DNA from: an uncultured Collinsella sp.
GTDB lineage: Bacteria > Actinomycetota > Coriobacteriia > Coriobacteriales > Coriobacteriaceae
Assembly (NCBI GenBank): GCA_934675795.1
Contig: CAKURW010000003.1
Span: forward strand, 9,178 to 73,177
Direction: 5' to 3'
Length of the DNA stretch: 64,000 nt
The position numbers and the translations under genes are program-made. How positions within the stretch are numbered: position 1 is the first letter of the stretch; every line of letters begins with the position of its first letter. Below, in pieces: positions 1 to 8,821 of the stretch. The notes under the pieces were generated by a model. The model was not told the origin of the DNA. It did not search any database and was given only the letters and a program-made list of their open reading frames with translations.

Positions 1-2191
1 CGGGCGTCGTGAGCACGATGCCGGTGCGGCCCGAAGCCAAGCCGGCAAACACGTCATCGCGCGCCGCCTCCACGGTCTCGCCGGTCAGCACGCCTACGCC
101 AATGCCGAGCGCGGCCATCGTCGATGAGAGGTGATAGGCCTGGTCGGCAACGAGCGCGCGCAGCGGATAGACAAAGATACTTGCACGCCCGCGAAGGACC
201 GCCTCGCGCGCGGCATGCACATGGAAGATAAGGGACTTTCCGCGCCCCGTTCCCATAACGGCCAGAACACTTTGATGATCGGCCAGGGCATCGAGCGCCT
301 CGACCTGCGCGCGGTGCGGCTGGTTCGAGCCGATAAAGCTATGGATAAGCGAGCGCGTCAGCTCGGTATAGGAAAGCTGGGCGAGCGTTTGGCGCTTTCG
401 GGACTCCAGACGAAGACCGGCGTCCGCAGGCTCCACGCCGCGGCGAAGCTCACATGCCGGGTCGTCGATATTGGGCGCCGTGGTATCGCGCACCAAGACA
501 TCTTTAATCATGAGCTTGGGCTTCACACGTCCCTGCCAATGCTCGGCCACGGCCTCGAACACCAAATCGACGGCGCTATCGCAATTGATGAGCTTATCGA
601 TCTGCGGCACGCGAAACATAATGGCCGGCACACTCGCGGCGCCATCGGTCGCCACGAAGCGCATGTGCTCGCCGGTTTTGCCCACCACGGCGCGATCGCA
701 CATTGTCACGCCCTCGGCCGCCAACAGCGGCACCTTGTTGCCCTGGCCAAACGGCTCAAGACGGGAGATCTGCTCGATGGTCTCAATATTCAGCTCGGAG
801 AGGTCGACGGTGGCGGCAACCTCGTCGGTGTCCTCAAAGTCCTCGGCGGGAAGCTCGGACAGCACGGAGGAAAGACGTCGACGGAACTCGTCGAGCTTGG
901 ACGCCTCGATGGTCACGCCCACCGCACCCGCATGCCCGCCGCGACGAATCAGCAGGTCGGAGCAACGCTCGACGGCGTCGAACAGGTTGACCTTGCCCAC
1001 CGAGCGACCCGAACCGCGAGCGATACCGTCTTCGATCGAGAAAAGCAGCGCCGGCACGTGATAACGGTTGGTCAGACGGCTCGCTACGATACCCTTGACG
1101 CCCTCGTGCCAGCCCTCGCCGCCCACGACGATCGCGCGACCGCCGTCATAAGTCTCCTCGACCTTCGCCATGGCATCGCGTGTGAGCTCCGCCTCGATCT
1201 CGCGGCGTTGGCGATTGATTTCCTCGAGCTCGGCGGCAAGCGCACTCGCTTCGATGGGGTCGCGGGCAAGCAGCAGGTCGAGCGCCAGCTTGGGATCAGC
1301 CATGCGGCCGGCAGCATTCAGACGAGGAATGAGCGAAAACGACAGGCCATCGGCCGTAATGCTGGAGAGGTCCGCCTTGGCGAGCGCTGCCAGCGCGATG
1401 TAGCCGGGACGAGCTGTCACGCGCATCTGCTGGATGCCCTCGGCGACCAGCGCGCGGTTCTCGGGCGTCAACGGCATCATGTCGGACACGGTACCCAGCG
1501 CCGCGACCTCAATCAACGAACGCCAATACGACGATTTGCCCAAACGCTCGCCCAGGACTTGCACCAGCTTGAGTGCCACGCCAGCACCGGCAAGCTCGCG
1601 CGAGGGACCCTCGTTCTCAAGCTTAGGGTCGGTTAGGGGCACGCCCTGCGGCACCTGATCGGAGGGCTCGTGATGGTCCGTGACCACCAGATCGATTCCC
1701 AGGCTCTCCAGATAGGAGACCTCCTCCTTCGCCGCGATACCGTTATCAACGGTCACGATCAGATTGGGTTGGGCGAGCTCGTTGACGCGGTCGAGCGCCG
1801 CGCGCGAAAGGCCATATCCCTCGTCAAAGCGGTGCGGGATGAATGGTGTGACATTGGCGCCAAACGTGCGCAGTGCCTCGGTCAACAGGCAGGTCGACGT
1901 AATACCGTCAACGTCAAAATCGCCAAAGACCGCAATGTGCTCGTGGTTGCGGATGGCACGCTCGACGCGGTCGGCAACGACCGACATGCCCGGGATAATG
2001 AGTGGGTCGGCCCAGTCGCGATCGAGCGAAGGTGTCAAAAACAGCTGGCCTTCCTCGATGGATGTAATGCCGTGTGCAACCATAATGCGCGCCACCAGCC
2101 CGGGTATGCCCAGGCCAGCCGAAAGCTCCTTTTCGAGCTCGGGGTTTTGCCGAGCGACCGCCCAGCGATGCGTCGTCTTAAGCGATGACAT
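1..2191 (-). CDS. recJ: RecJ-type single-strand DNA exonuclease fused to a C-terminal helicase domain (partial)
   Basis: This gene starts at ATG 2191 behind a G-rich stretch (GGGGG about ten bases upstream) and runs off the left edge, so its 3' end is missing. The first ~560 residues are a RecJ exonuclease of the DHH family: DFDVDG at about residues 91-96, DHH at 172-174, an NAAGRM motif near the middle, and a GGHAGA motif in the DHHA1 part. These bind the two catalytic metals that degrade single-stranded DNA 5' to 3' in recombination and repair. Unusually, the protein continues into a RecQ/DEAD-like region with a Walker A GTGRGKS near residue 647, followed by YPLRALVADQA and VLTGET. That makes it a nuclease-helicase fusion. 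Classical RecJ of about 570 residues ends before this. The rest of the helicase lies outside the window. Confidence 0.93.
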   Translation of the reverse strand, partial: MSSLKTTHRWAVARQNPELEKELSAGLGIPGLVARIMVAHGITSIEEGQLFLTPSLDRDWADPLIIPGMSVVADRVERAIRNHEHIAVFGDFDVDGITSTCLLTEALRTFGANVTPFIPHRFDEGYGLSRAALDRVNELAQPNLIVTVDNGIAAKEEVSYLESLGIDLVVTDHHEPSDQVPQGVPLTDPKLENEGPSRELAGAGVALKLVQVLGERLGKSSYWRSLIEVAALGTVSDMMPLTPENRALVAEGIQQMRVTARPGYIALAALAKADLSSITADGLSFSLIPRLNAAGRMADPKLALDLLLARDPIEASALAAELEEINRQRREIEAELTRDAMAKVEETYDGGRAIVVGGEGWHEGVKGIVASRLTNRYHVPALLFSIEDGIARGSGRSVGKVNLFDAVERCSDLLIRRGGHAGAVGVTIEASKLDEFRRRLSSVLSELPAEDFEDTDEVAATVDLSELNIETIEQISRLEPFGQGNKVPLLAAEGVTMCDRAVVGKTGEHMRFVATDGAASVPAIMFRVPQIDKLINCDSAVDLVFEAVAEHWQGRVKPKLMIKDVLVRDTTAPNIDDPACELRRGVEPADAGLRLESRKRQTLAQLSYTELTRSLIHSFIGSNQPHRAQVEALDALADHQSVLAVMGTGRGKSLIFHVHAAREAVLRGRASIFVYPLRALVADQAYHLSSTMAALGIGVGVLTGETVEAARDDVFAGLASGRTGIVLTTP

Positions 2192-2465
2192 AGGCGCCCA
2201 CCCCCGATAGGGGCAGGTCGCCGCGATACCTCTCACGGTTCATAGCGATGAGTCCTCTGTGTATGCCCGCTTCGGCAGGCAGATCTGTTGAACGGATTTA
2301 TTATACCGTGCGGCGCGGACGCAAATCGCCGCAGCACGCCGCGGTTTCGGTAAACGATGCCGGTAATAGCCTCGAAATAATCGAGCGTTTCTGACGCACG
2401 GACACATGTGAGCGTCTAGCATATCCATACAAACGAGTTCGCGGATAAAGGGAGTCACGGGACAT

Positions 2466-3464
2466 ATGAAGCAATGGACTGGACTGGGAAAGTTCCTCGC
2501 GGGGCATATGCAGGTCATCGTTCCGATTTGCGTGGCGCTCGGCGTGCTCTTTCCCCAGCAGATTGGCGTGCTCAAGCCCATTGTTCCCGCCCTCTTCGCC
2601 TTTATGACGTTTCAGGGTGCGCTCAGCAACACCTTCCACCAGGTAGCCGAGGTGTTCCGCCGTCCCCTGCACCTGATTTTGGCACTGCTCGTCTCGGCGG
2701 CGCTTATTCCCATCGTGGCCTATGCCATGGGAGCGTTATTCTTTGGCTCCAATCCCAACCTTGTCTGCGGCATCGTGCTCGAGTACAGCGTACCCGTGGC
2801 GGTCACTGCCTTTATGTGGATTAGCATGTTCGGCGGCAACGGCCCGCTCGCGCTCACCATCATCCTGACGTCCTCGGTTATCTCCCCTGTGACGATTCCG
2901 CTCACGCTCAAGCTCCTGCTGGGCGCCACCGTCTCGATCGATGTGCCGAGCATGATGCAAGACATGGCCTTTATGATCGCCATCCCCGCCGTGCTCGGCA
3001 TCGTGATCAACGAGCTCACGCGCGGATGGGGGCACGAAAAACTCTCCCCCGTGCTCTCGCCCGCCTGCAAATTCATGATGATGGGCGTTATCGCCTCCAA
3101 CTCCACCGCCATGAGCGAGTACGTGCTGCACATGAACGCGGTGCGCTTGGAAGTCGCCCTCTTTATTTTGGTCTTCGCCATCAGTGGCTTTGTCGTCGGT
3201 TTTCTGGTCGCCCATACGCTGCATCTGCCATATAGCGAGACGACCACCATGTGCTTTACCTGCGGCATGCGTAACATCTCTTCGGGCGCCGTCATCGCCA
3301 CGCAGTACTTTCCGGGCGAAGTCGTGTTTCCCGTCATGTGCGGAACGCTGTTTCAGCAGGTACTCGCCTCGCTTATCGGGCATCTCTTTGAGCGTCTGAC
3401 CGGCGAGGAGCGCGCCGCCCAGCGCAAGCGCGTCGAGGCCGGCCGCGATGCAATGGCGCGCTAG
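2466..3464 (+). CDS. Bile acid:sodium symporter (BASS) family transporter
   Basis: The 332-residue protein is almost entirely hydrophobic, with about nine to ten predicted membrane segments, the usual size for BASS/ACR3-like carriers. Residues near 260-270 read CGMRNISSG, matching the conserved Gly-x-x-Asn signature of the family's ion-binding crossover helix. The family takes up bile salts, pantothenate, pyruvate or other organic anions with sodium. The substrate here cannot be read from sequence. The start at ATG 2466 follows GGGAGTCACGGGACAT. It is a single gene, divergent from recJ, with 274 bases of intergenic DNA between them. A bile-salt carrier would suit a gut organism, but this is only inference. 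Confidence 0.85.
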   Translation: MKQWTGLGKFLAGHMQVIVPICVALGVLFPQQIGVLKPIVPALFAFMTFQGALSNTFHQVAEVFRRPLHLILALLVSAALIPIVAYAMGALFFGSNPNLVCGIVLEYSVPVAVTAFMWISMFGGNGPLALTIILTSSVISPVTIPLTLKLLLGATVSIDVPSMMQDMAFMIAIPAVLGIVINELTRGWGHEKLSPVLSPACKFMMMGVIASNSTAMSEYVLHMNAVRLEVALFILVFAISGFVVGFLVAHTLHLPYSETTTMCFTCGMRNISSGAVIATQYFPGEVVFPVMCGTLFQQVLASLIGHLFERLTGEERAAQRKRVEAGRDAMAR

Positions 3465-3491
3465 ACTGTCCGCAGTGTGCGGGCGCTCACT

Positions 3492-4292
3492 TTACGATGT
3501 GAGCGCCTCCAGATGTGCACGCAGGCGCTCAGCATCGATATCGAGCGTTGTCTCAGCATTGACCTGGGCCAAACGATAGCCGACAAAGTAGGGCGAAACC
3601 ACCCAACGTGGCAGCGCCTTGGCAATGGTCCGACCGCCCAGGTGATAGAAGAACAGGTTGTACGACTCTGCGCGACCACCGTGGTGCTCGTTCAGGATAT
3701 AGCGCAGAGCTACCTGGATCGCATCGGCGAAGAGATCCGCCTCGGCTTGGTCTCTCGTGTCATCGCTGGCAGCGATTCCCTGCGGGGCTGAAACGTTGAT
3801 CTCAAAGAACCCCATGATCGGTTCGGTTGAGATGTCGACCGAGATTCTCCCCTGTTGCCAGACACTGATGCCTTCAAAGTTGGCTGAGGCCAGCGCCGCA
3901 TAGCCGTCCTCCTGTTCCAAGCCCACAATCTGCATGTGTGGATGGACGAGGCTGCCGCCCGAAAGCGGGCCTTTGTTCTTGTACATGAGCACACTGCAGT
4001 ACTGTTGGGAATCGATCATCTGCTGCCAACAGCCCAGGGCAAACCGCATCACATGATGCAGCTCATCCGGTTCATAGGTCACCAGGTCGGCGTCGTGATT
4101 GGCAGACTCGATCAATACGGTCTGACGTGTGGCCCGCAATGTCTTGAACTTATTCTCGAGCCAGATGCAGTCACCATCGCGCTGGATGATGTTGGCAAGC
4201 CCCTCCGTGTCGCAAAAGGGGCACGCGGTGCCAGGGCGACGATTATCGTCGGGCTTACCGCTCGCCTGCTGGACATCGAATACAAGTGCCAC
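3492..4292 (-). CDS. DUF4931 protein, galactose-1-phosphate uridylyltransferase-like
   Basis: The 266-residue cytoplasmic protein has the GalT/HIT-superfamily signature. There is a CPFC zinc-binding pair near residues 24-27 and an HPHMQ motif near 117-121, equivalent to the HPHxQ active-site histidine that forms the uridylylated intermediate in GalT. The overall match is to DUF4931, a GalT-like family with no firmly assigned substrate. The GTG start at 4292 has GGAGGTG upstream, embedded in the end of cutC. The two genes are therefore translationally adjacent, with three bases between the cutC stop and this start. A nucleotidyl-transferase or hydrolase activity is likely, but the substrate is unknown. 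The stop codon sits in a short hairpin (3482-3507) shared with the tail of the convergent transporter gene. Confidence 0.75.
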   Translation of the reverse strand: MALVFDVQQASGKPDDNRRPGTACPFCDTEGLANIIQRDGDCIWLENKFKTLRATRQTVLIESANHDADLVTYEPDELHHVMRFALGCWQQMIDSQQYCSVLMYKNKGPLSGGSLVHPHMQIVGLEQEDGYAALASANFEGISVWQQGRISVDISTEPIMGFFEINVSAPQGIAASDDTRDQAEADLFADAIQVALRYILNEHHGGRAESYNLFFYHLGGRTIAKALPRWVVSPYFVGYRLAQVNAETTLDIDAERLRAHLEALTS

Positions 4293-4295
4293 GGG

Positions 4296-4973
4296 CTACA
4301 CCTCCAGCGGCACAATCTTGGTGCCATGGAGCTCGGAGACGCCCAGTGCCGCCGCCACGGTATCGCGGTTGACCGTGGAAATGCCGCCGCCGGGAAGGAT
4401 GGTCAAGCGGTCGCCCGCATACTCGATCAAGCGGGCCAGGTTTTCGAAGTTGTCCTCGATCGGCGCACCGGCAGCGCCACCATGCGTCAGGATGCGTGTG
4501 ATGCCGCAGTCGGCGAGTATGTCAATCGCGTCGAGCTGAGCCTCGGGCGAGAGCTGATCAAACGCCATGTGGAAGGTGATGTCGATGGGTTCACGCTTGC
4601 ATTCCTCGGTCGCGCAGCCCGCGGCCATCACGAGGGCGCCCAACGTAAGCTCGTCGAGTGCCCATCCGCCAGCGCAGGGCTTGCAGCAGCCAAAGGCCAA
4701 GCCGTCAACGCCGGCGCTCACGGCAAGGCCCAGGTCCATCTCCATCATACGCAACTCGTCCTGGTTGTAGTGAAAGTCGCCGCCACGCGGGCGAATCATG
4801 CACATCACCCGTGCATCGTGCTCGTGGGCATAGTTGGTCGTAGCGCTGATAACGCCGGCCGAAGGCGTGGTGCCACCAACGGCAAGGTTATCGCACAGCT
4901 CGATGCGCTTTGCACCGGCATCGATAGCTGCCGGCACCCGCTCAAAGTTCTCGGCACAAAACTCATACAGCAT
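4296..4973 (-). CDS. cutC: CutC family protein
   Basis: The 225-residue protein has the CutC TIM-barrel signature: an N-terminal Glu/Cys-rich strand (LYEFCAEN), then GAKRIELCDNLAVGGTTPS and later MIRPRGGDF. CutC was named for copper tolerance, but its biochemical role is still disputed. The chosen start, ATG 4973, matches the usual N-terminus of the family and has GGGGGTC about seven bases upstream. A start 57 bases further upstream would add an unconserved tail. It lies downstream of the liv terminator and an inverted repeat, and is followed directly by the GalT-like gene. The two probably form a two-gene operon. Confidence 0.9.
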   Translation of the reverse strand: MLYEFCAENFERVPAAIDAGAKRIELCDNLAVGGTTPSAGVISATTNYAHEHDARVMCMIRPRGGDFHYNQDELRMMEMDLGLAVSAGVDGLAFGCCKPCAGGWALDELTLGALVMAAGCATEECKREPIDITFHMAFDQLSPEAQLDAIDILADCGITRILTHGGAAGAPIEDNFENLARLIEYAGDRLTILPGGGISTVNRDTVAAALGVSELHGTKIVPLEV

Positions 4974-5033
4974 AGATAGACCCCCAAAGACAGCAGATGT
5001 TTTCCGACGGGCATTGTCACACATCCCCATGAA

Positions 5034-5098
5034 GTTGCGGTGGAATAGGGACTCTTTTGGCCTCTGGAGCCCGTATTCAGTCCCTATTTCACCGCAAC
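5034..5098. repeat. Inverted repeat with 20-base arms (GTTGCGGTG...AGGGACT)
   Basis: The arms at 5034-5053 and 5079-5098 are complementary at 19 of 20 positions and enclose a 25-base loop. The element sits between the liv terminator and cutC and would form a strong hairpin in cutC leader RNA. Its AGGGACT ends recall the GGGAC-containing palindromes elsewhere in this window (8729-8748, 36355-36387, 38920-38943, 50248-50280, 63665-63718). Confidence 0.8.
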
Positions 5099-5100
5099 TA

Positions 5101-5137
5101 AAAAGGGGCGCTGACTGAGATAGTCAGCGCCCCTTTT
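5101..5137 (-). terminator. Rho-independent terminator of the liv operon
   Basis: The arms at 5101-5116 and 5122-5137 pair perfectly with a five-base loop, a GC-rich core (GGGGCGCTGACT) and A/T tracts on both sides. It lies 11 bases past the livF stop and could act in both directions. Confidence 0.92.
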
Positions 5138-5147
5138 GTTAGGTGGG

Positions 5148-5861
5148 TTAGCCTCCGAGGTAGGCTTTGCGGACGTTGTCGTCGTGCAGGAGCTCTTGGC
5201 CGGTACCGGTCATGGTGATCTTGCCGGTCTCGAGCACGTAACCGCGTGTGGCAATGGAAAGCGCCATCTGCGCGTTTTGCTCGACCAGAAGCACCGTGGT
5301 GCCGGCCTTGTGCAGGTCCTCGACAATCTGGAAGATCTGTTCGATCAGAATCGGCGCCAGACCCATGGAAGGTTCGTCGAGCATAAGCAGTTTGGGGTTA
5401 CTCATAAGGGCGCGCCCCATAACGAGCATCTGCTGCTCGCCGCCTGAAAGGGTACCGGCGACCTGGCGACGACGTTCCTTCAGGCGCGGGAACTGCTCGT
5501 AGACGCGCTCCAGGCCCGGAGCCACCGTGGACTTGGGCTGCGTATAGGCACCCATCTCCAGGTTCTCCTCAACCGTCATCTGCAAAAAGGCGCGACGACC
5601 CTCGGGAACTTGAGCCAGGCCCTTACCAACCAGCTTATCAGCGGGCGTATGGGTAATGTCCTCGCCCATAAACTTGATGGAGCCGGTCTTGGAGCGCAGC
5701 AGGCCCGAGACGGTCTTGAGCGTCGTGGACTTACCGGCGCCGTTGGCACCGATCAAGGCCACGATCTCACCCTCGTTGACGTTAAAGGAGATGTCCTTGA
5801 TGGCGTGGATGGCGCCGTACCAGACGTTGATGTTGTAGACGGAAAGCATCGGCTCTGCCAT
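5148..5861 (-). CDS. livF: Branched-chain amino acid ABC transporter, ATP-binding protein LivF
   Basis: The 237-residue cytoplasmic ATPase is one of two that power uptake of leucine, isoleucine and valine. Walker A is GANGAGKST (about 38-46), the signature is LSGGEQQ and Walker B is LLMLDEP. It has the short C-terminal region typical of LivF. The start at ATG 5861 follows the livG stop directly (TAA then ATG), with AAGGGGGAG inside the end of livG. It is the last gene of the operon and is closed by the hairpin at 5101-5137. The QVPEGRRAF stretch is typical of LivF. Confidence 0.95.
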   Translation of the reverse strand: MAEPMLSVYNINVWYGAIHAIKDISFNVNEGEIVALIGANGAGKSTTLKTVSGLLRSKTGSIKFMGEDITHTPADKLVGKGLAQVPEGRRAFLQMTVEENLEMGAYTQPKSTVAPGLERVYEQFPRLKERRRQVAGTLSGGEQQMLVMGRALMSNPKLLMLDEPSMGLAPILIEQIFQIVEDLHKAGTTVLLVEQNAQMALSIATRGYVLETGKITMTGTGQELLHDDNVRKAYLGG

Positions 5862-6722
5862 TTAGTTCTCCCCCTTATCCTGCTTACCCAGATACGCCTC
5901 GATAACGGCATCGTTGTTCTGGATTTCCTCGGCGGTACCCTTGGCGATGACCTTACCAAAGTTGAGCACGCAGATGCCCTCGCAGATGTTCATAACGAGC
6001 GACATATCATGCTCGATAAGCATGATGGCAATGCCAAAGGTGTCGCGAATCTTGACGATGTTCTCCATGAGCTCCGCGGTCTCGGACGGGTTCATGCCGG
6101 CGGCAGGCTCGTCAAGCAGCAGTAGCTTGGGGTTGGTGGCAAGCGCGCGGACGATCTCCAGGCGACGCTGGGCACCATAAGGCAGCGATCCGGCCTGCTC
6201 GTTTGCCAGGTGCTCCATATCAAAGATGGACAGCAGTTCCATGGCGCGCTCGTGGGCGGCCTTCTCGTGTTTCCAATACGTCGGCAGGCGCAACACGCCC
6301 TCAAAGCCGGAGTAGCGCTCCTGGTTGTGCAGGCCGACCTTAACGTTGTCCTCCACCGTCATGGTGTTGAACAGACGGATGTTCTGGAACGTACGGGCAA
6401 TACCCATGCGGTTGACCTGGTAGACCGACTTGCCCGAAGTGTCCTCACCGTCGAGCAGGATGGTGCCGTGCGTAGGCTGGTACACCTTGGTGAGCAGGTT
6501 GAAGACCGTGGTCTTGCCGGCACCGTTGGGGCCGATGAGACCGGCAATCTCGGTCTTGCCGATGGTTAGGCTAAAGTCGTCGACCGCCTTAAGGCCGCCG
6601 AATTCAATGCCCAGGTGAATGCACTCGAGCGCCGGGCGCTGGCCCAGGTCGCGGTCGGGAACGATGGCGCCAGAAGGATACGGGACCATCTTGCCCTTGT
6701 TGAACTCAAACTTACTGGGCAT
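5862..6722 (-). CDS. livG: Branched-chain amino acid ABC transporter, ATP-binding protein LivG
   Basis: The second ATPase of the Liv importer has 286 residues. It carries Walker A GPNGAGKTT, a signature region reading LPYGAQRR (the degenerate form usual in LivG), Walker B LLLLDEP and the C-terminal BCA-type tail EVIQAYLG-like (VIEAYLGKQ). ATG 6722 is chosen because AAGGAGGTGG precedes it at good spacing and it overlaps the livM stop by 11 bases, a typical translational coupling. An upstream in-frame start would add nine unconserved residues. Confidence 0.95.
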   Translation of the reverse strand: MPSKFEFNKGKMVPYPSGAIVPDRDLGQRPALECIHLGIEFGGLKAVDDFSLTIGKTEIAGLIGPNGAGKTTVFNLLTKVYQPTHGTILLDGEDTSGKSVYQVNRMGIARTFQNIRLFNTMTVEDNVKVGLHNQERYSGFEGVLRLPTYWKHEKAAHERAMELLSIFDMEHLANEQAGSLPYGAQRRLEIVRALATNPKLLLLDEPAAGMNPSETAELMENIVKIRDTFGIAIMLIEHDMSLVMNICEGICVLNFGKVIAKGTAEEIQNNDAVIEAYLGKQDKGEN

Positions 6723-7791
6723 CGGCTGCCACCTCCTTCTTGGAAGCAAAGCGGTCCTTAATGCGTGCGAAGAACGCCTTGAGCTGTGGGTTGTTAGTAA
6801 AGACCATGACCAGAATCAACACGATGGCGTAGATGAGCATGCGGTAGTCCGAGAACTGACGGAGCAGCTCGGGGAGCACCGTGAGCAGCGCCGCGGCGAT
6901 AACGGAGCCGCGCATATTGCCCAGGCCGCCCAGGACCACGAACACCAGAATGAGGATGGACGTATTGAAGTCGAACTTAGTGGCGGAAAGCTGCGAGAAG
7001 TTACCGCCGAACAGGGCTCCGGCAGCGCCGGCGAGGGCAGCGGAAACCACAAAGGCGATCATGCGGTACTGGGTGACGGAGATGCCCACAGACTCGGCAG
7101 CGATCTTGTTGTCGCGCACGGCAATAATGGCACGACCGGTACGGCTGCGAACCAGGTTGAGCACGATCACGAGTGCGACCATGACCAGGATGGCACCGGC
7201 GAGGAAGGTCGAGTACGTCGACACGCCCGAGGCGCCCTGGGCGCCCTTGATGATGGCGGTACCGTCCTCGAGCAGATGCAGGTCGTCGATCGTAGAGTTG
7301 CCCGTGATGTTAAAGATCACGTGCAGGCCGCGGGAGTCGACACCCACAATGAGGCAGGTGACGATCTCTTTGATGATCTCGCCAAAGGCCAGCGTCACGA
7401 TAGCCAGGTAATCGCCGCTCAGGCGCAGGACCGGGATACCGATCAAGAAGCCCAAGATGGCAGCGGCGATAGCGCCGACCACAATGCTGATGATAAGGCG
7501 CACCGGATCGGAGGGAACGGCGCTCTCGAGGGCGGCCGCGGTGACGATGCCCGTGTAGGCACCGACACTCATAAAGCCCGCATGGCCCAGCGACAAGTCG
7601 CCCGCGATGCCGACGACGAGGTTAAGGGAGATGGCCATGACGATATAGGCCGTGATGGGAACCAACTGACCGGCGATCATGCGCGGAATCATGTGGTTCG
7701 ACTGCATAAAGAACACGATGGCGAAGGCCACGATGCACATGGCATACGTAACAAAGTCGTGACGCGTCTGCTTATCTTTAAGAAACTTCAT
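6712..7791 (-). CDS. livM: Branched-chain amino acid ABC transporter permease LivM
   Basis: The membrane permease of about 359 residues has roughly ten hydrophobic segments. It contains the LivM/LivH hallmarks GDLSLGHAGFMSVGAY near the N-terminal third and the cytoplasmic EAA-like loop GRAIIAVRDNKIAAESVG. It forms the channel with LivH. ATG 7791 has AGGTGA five bases upstream. A GTG at 7800, just after the livH stop, is an alternative that adds three residues. The end overlaps livG. Confidence 0.93.
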   Translation of the reverse strand: MKFLKDKQTRHDFVTYAMCIVAFAIVFFMQSNHMIPRMIAGQLVPITAYIVMAISLNLVVGIAGDLSLGHAGFMSVGAYTGIVTAAALESAVPSDPVRLIISIVVGAIAAAILGFLIGIPVLRLSGDYLAIVTLAFGEIIKEIVTCLIVGVDSRGLHVIFNITGNSTIDDLHLLEDGTAIIKGAQGASGVSTYSTFLAGAILVMVALVIVLNLVRSRTGRAIIAVRDNKIAAESVGISVTQYRMIAFVVSAALAGAAGALFGGNFSQLSATKFDFNTSILILVFVVLGGLGNMRGSVIAAALLTVLPELLRQFSDYRMLIYAIVLILVMVFTNNPQLKAFFARIKDRFASKKEVAADAQ

Positions 7792-7800
7792 AACGCTCAC

Positions 7801-8682
7801 CTACACCTTCTCGGGGACGTACTTGCCCAAGAGGCCGGCAGGCTTGACGAGCAGGACGATGATCAAAACACCAAAGACGATGGAGTTGGCAAGGCTCGTG
7901 GAAATGTAAGCCTGTGCCATCGCCTCGATGATGCCGATAAGAATGCCACCGACAAAGGCGCCGGGGATGGAGCCGATGCCACCGAAGACGGCGGCGTCGA
8001 AGGCCTTGATGCCAGGCATGGCGCCCGTCGTGGGCTGCAGCACCGGCGAGTAGGAGCACAGCAGCACGCCGGCGATGGCGGCAAGGGCAGAGCCGATGGC
8101 GAACGTCATCGAGATGGTACGGTTGACGTTGATGCCCATGAGCTGAGCGGCGGCCTTGTCCTCGGACACGGCGCGCATGGCTTTGCCCATCTTGGTCTTA
8201 CCTGTAAAGAACATCAGGCCGGCCATGATAACCAGGCAGGCGACGATGGTGACGAGCGAGACGGCGCTTACGTTGAACTTGGCCAAGAACTCCGGCACCT
8301 GGAAGGTGACGAGCGAAGTGAAGTTCTTGGGCGTGGCGCCCCACAGAAGCTGCGCGGCATTCTGCAGGAAGTAGGACACGCCGATAGCCGTGATTAGAAC
8401 GGCCAGCGGGCCTGCTTGGCGCAGCGGCTTATAGGCCAGACCCTCGATGAGAACACCGAGAACGGTACAGACCACACAAGAGAGAACTACAGATGCCCAG
8501 CCCGGGAGGCCGAGATACGACGTGGCGCAGAACGAGACATAGGCACCGACCATGATAACGTCGCCGTGAGCAAAGTTCAGCATCTTGGCGATACCGTAGA
8601 CCATGGTGTAGCCCAACGCGATGATGGCGTAGACGCTGCCCATGGACAGGCCGTTGACCAGGTATTGGATAAAGACCGTCAT
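7801..8682 (-). CDS. livH: Branched-chain amino acid ABC transporter permease LivH
   Basis: The 293-residue integral membrane permease begins MTVFIQYLVNGLSMGSVYA, the usual start of LivH, with LNFAHGDVIMVGAY following and the GKAMRAVSEDKAAAQLMG coupling loop later. ATG 8682 is preceded by AAAGGGGGA at about nine bases. Longer in-frame starts lack a ribosome site and conservation. It pairs with LivM as the translocation channel. A 139-base gap with two stem-loops separates it from the binding-protein gene upstream. Confidence 0.94.
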   Translation of the reverse strand: MTVFIQYLVNGLSMGSVYAIIALGYTMVYGIAKMLNFAHGDVIMVGAYVSFCATSYLGLPGWASVVLSCVVCTVLGVLIEGLAYKPLRQAGPLAVLITAIGVSYFLQNAAQLLWGATPKNFTSLVTFQVPEFLAKFNVSAVSLVTIVACLVIMAGLMFFTGKTKMGKAMRAVSEDKAAAQLMGINVNRTISMTFAIGSALAAIAGVLLCSYSPVLQPTTGAMPGIKAFDAAVFGGIGSIPGAFVGGILIGIIEAMAQAYISTSLANSIVFGVLIIVLLVKPAGLLGKYVPEKV

Positions 8683-8728
8683 GTTCCACATCCCCCTTTC
8701 GAATAGGTTTCCAGTTAATGTATGAAAC

Positions 8729-8790
8729 AGGGACGTTACACTGTCCCTAGATACCAAGCAAGCAGGGAAGGCCAAAACCTCCCCTGCTTG
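8729..8790. other. Two stem-loops between livK and livH
   Basis: AGGGAC at 8729-8734 pairs with GTCCCT at 8743-8748. A second stem pairs 8759-8767 with 8782-8790 (CAAGCAGGG / CCCTGCTTG). Neither is followed by a clear T-tract on the minus strand. They look more like RNA-stabilising or attenuating structures that would leave more binding-protein than permease mRNA. That role is inference. Confidence 0.6.
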
Positions 8791-8821
8791 GGATCAAAAC
8801 CGCTCTATGTAAGGCGGCTTA

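Noticed and set aside
131..1636. A 501-codon plus-strand frame in the first 2 kb
   Set aside because: The minus strand encodes RecJ with all catalytic motifs in order, so this frame is a shadow.
6619..8397. A 592-codon plus-strand frame opposite the liv permease genes
   Set aside because: The translation is His/Asp/Gly-rich without domains and lies opposite clear LivG, LivM and LivH genes.
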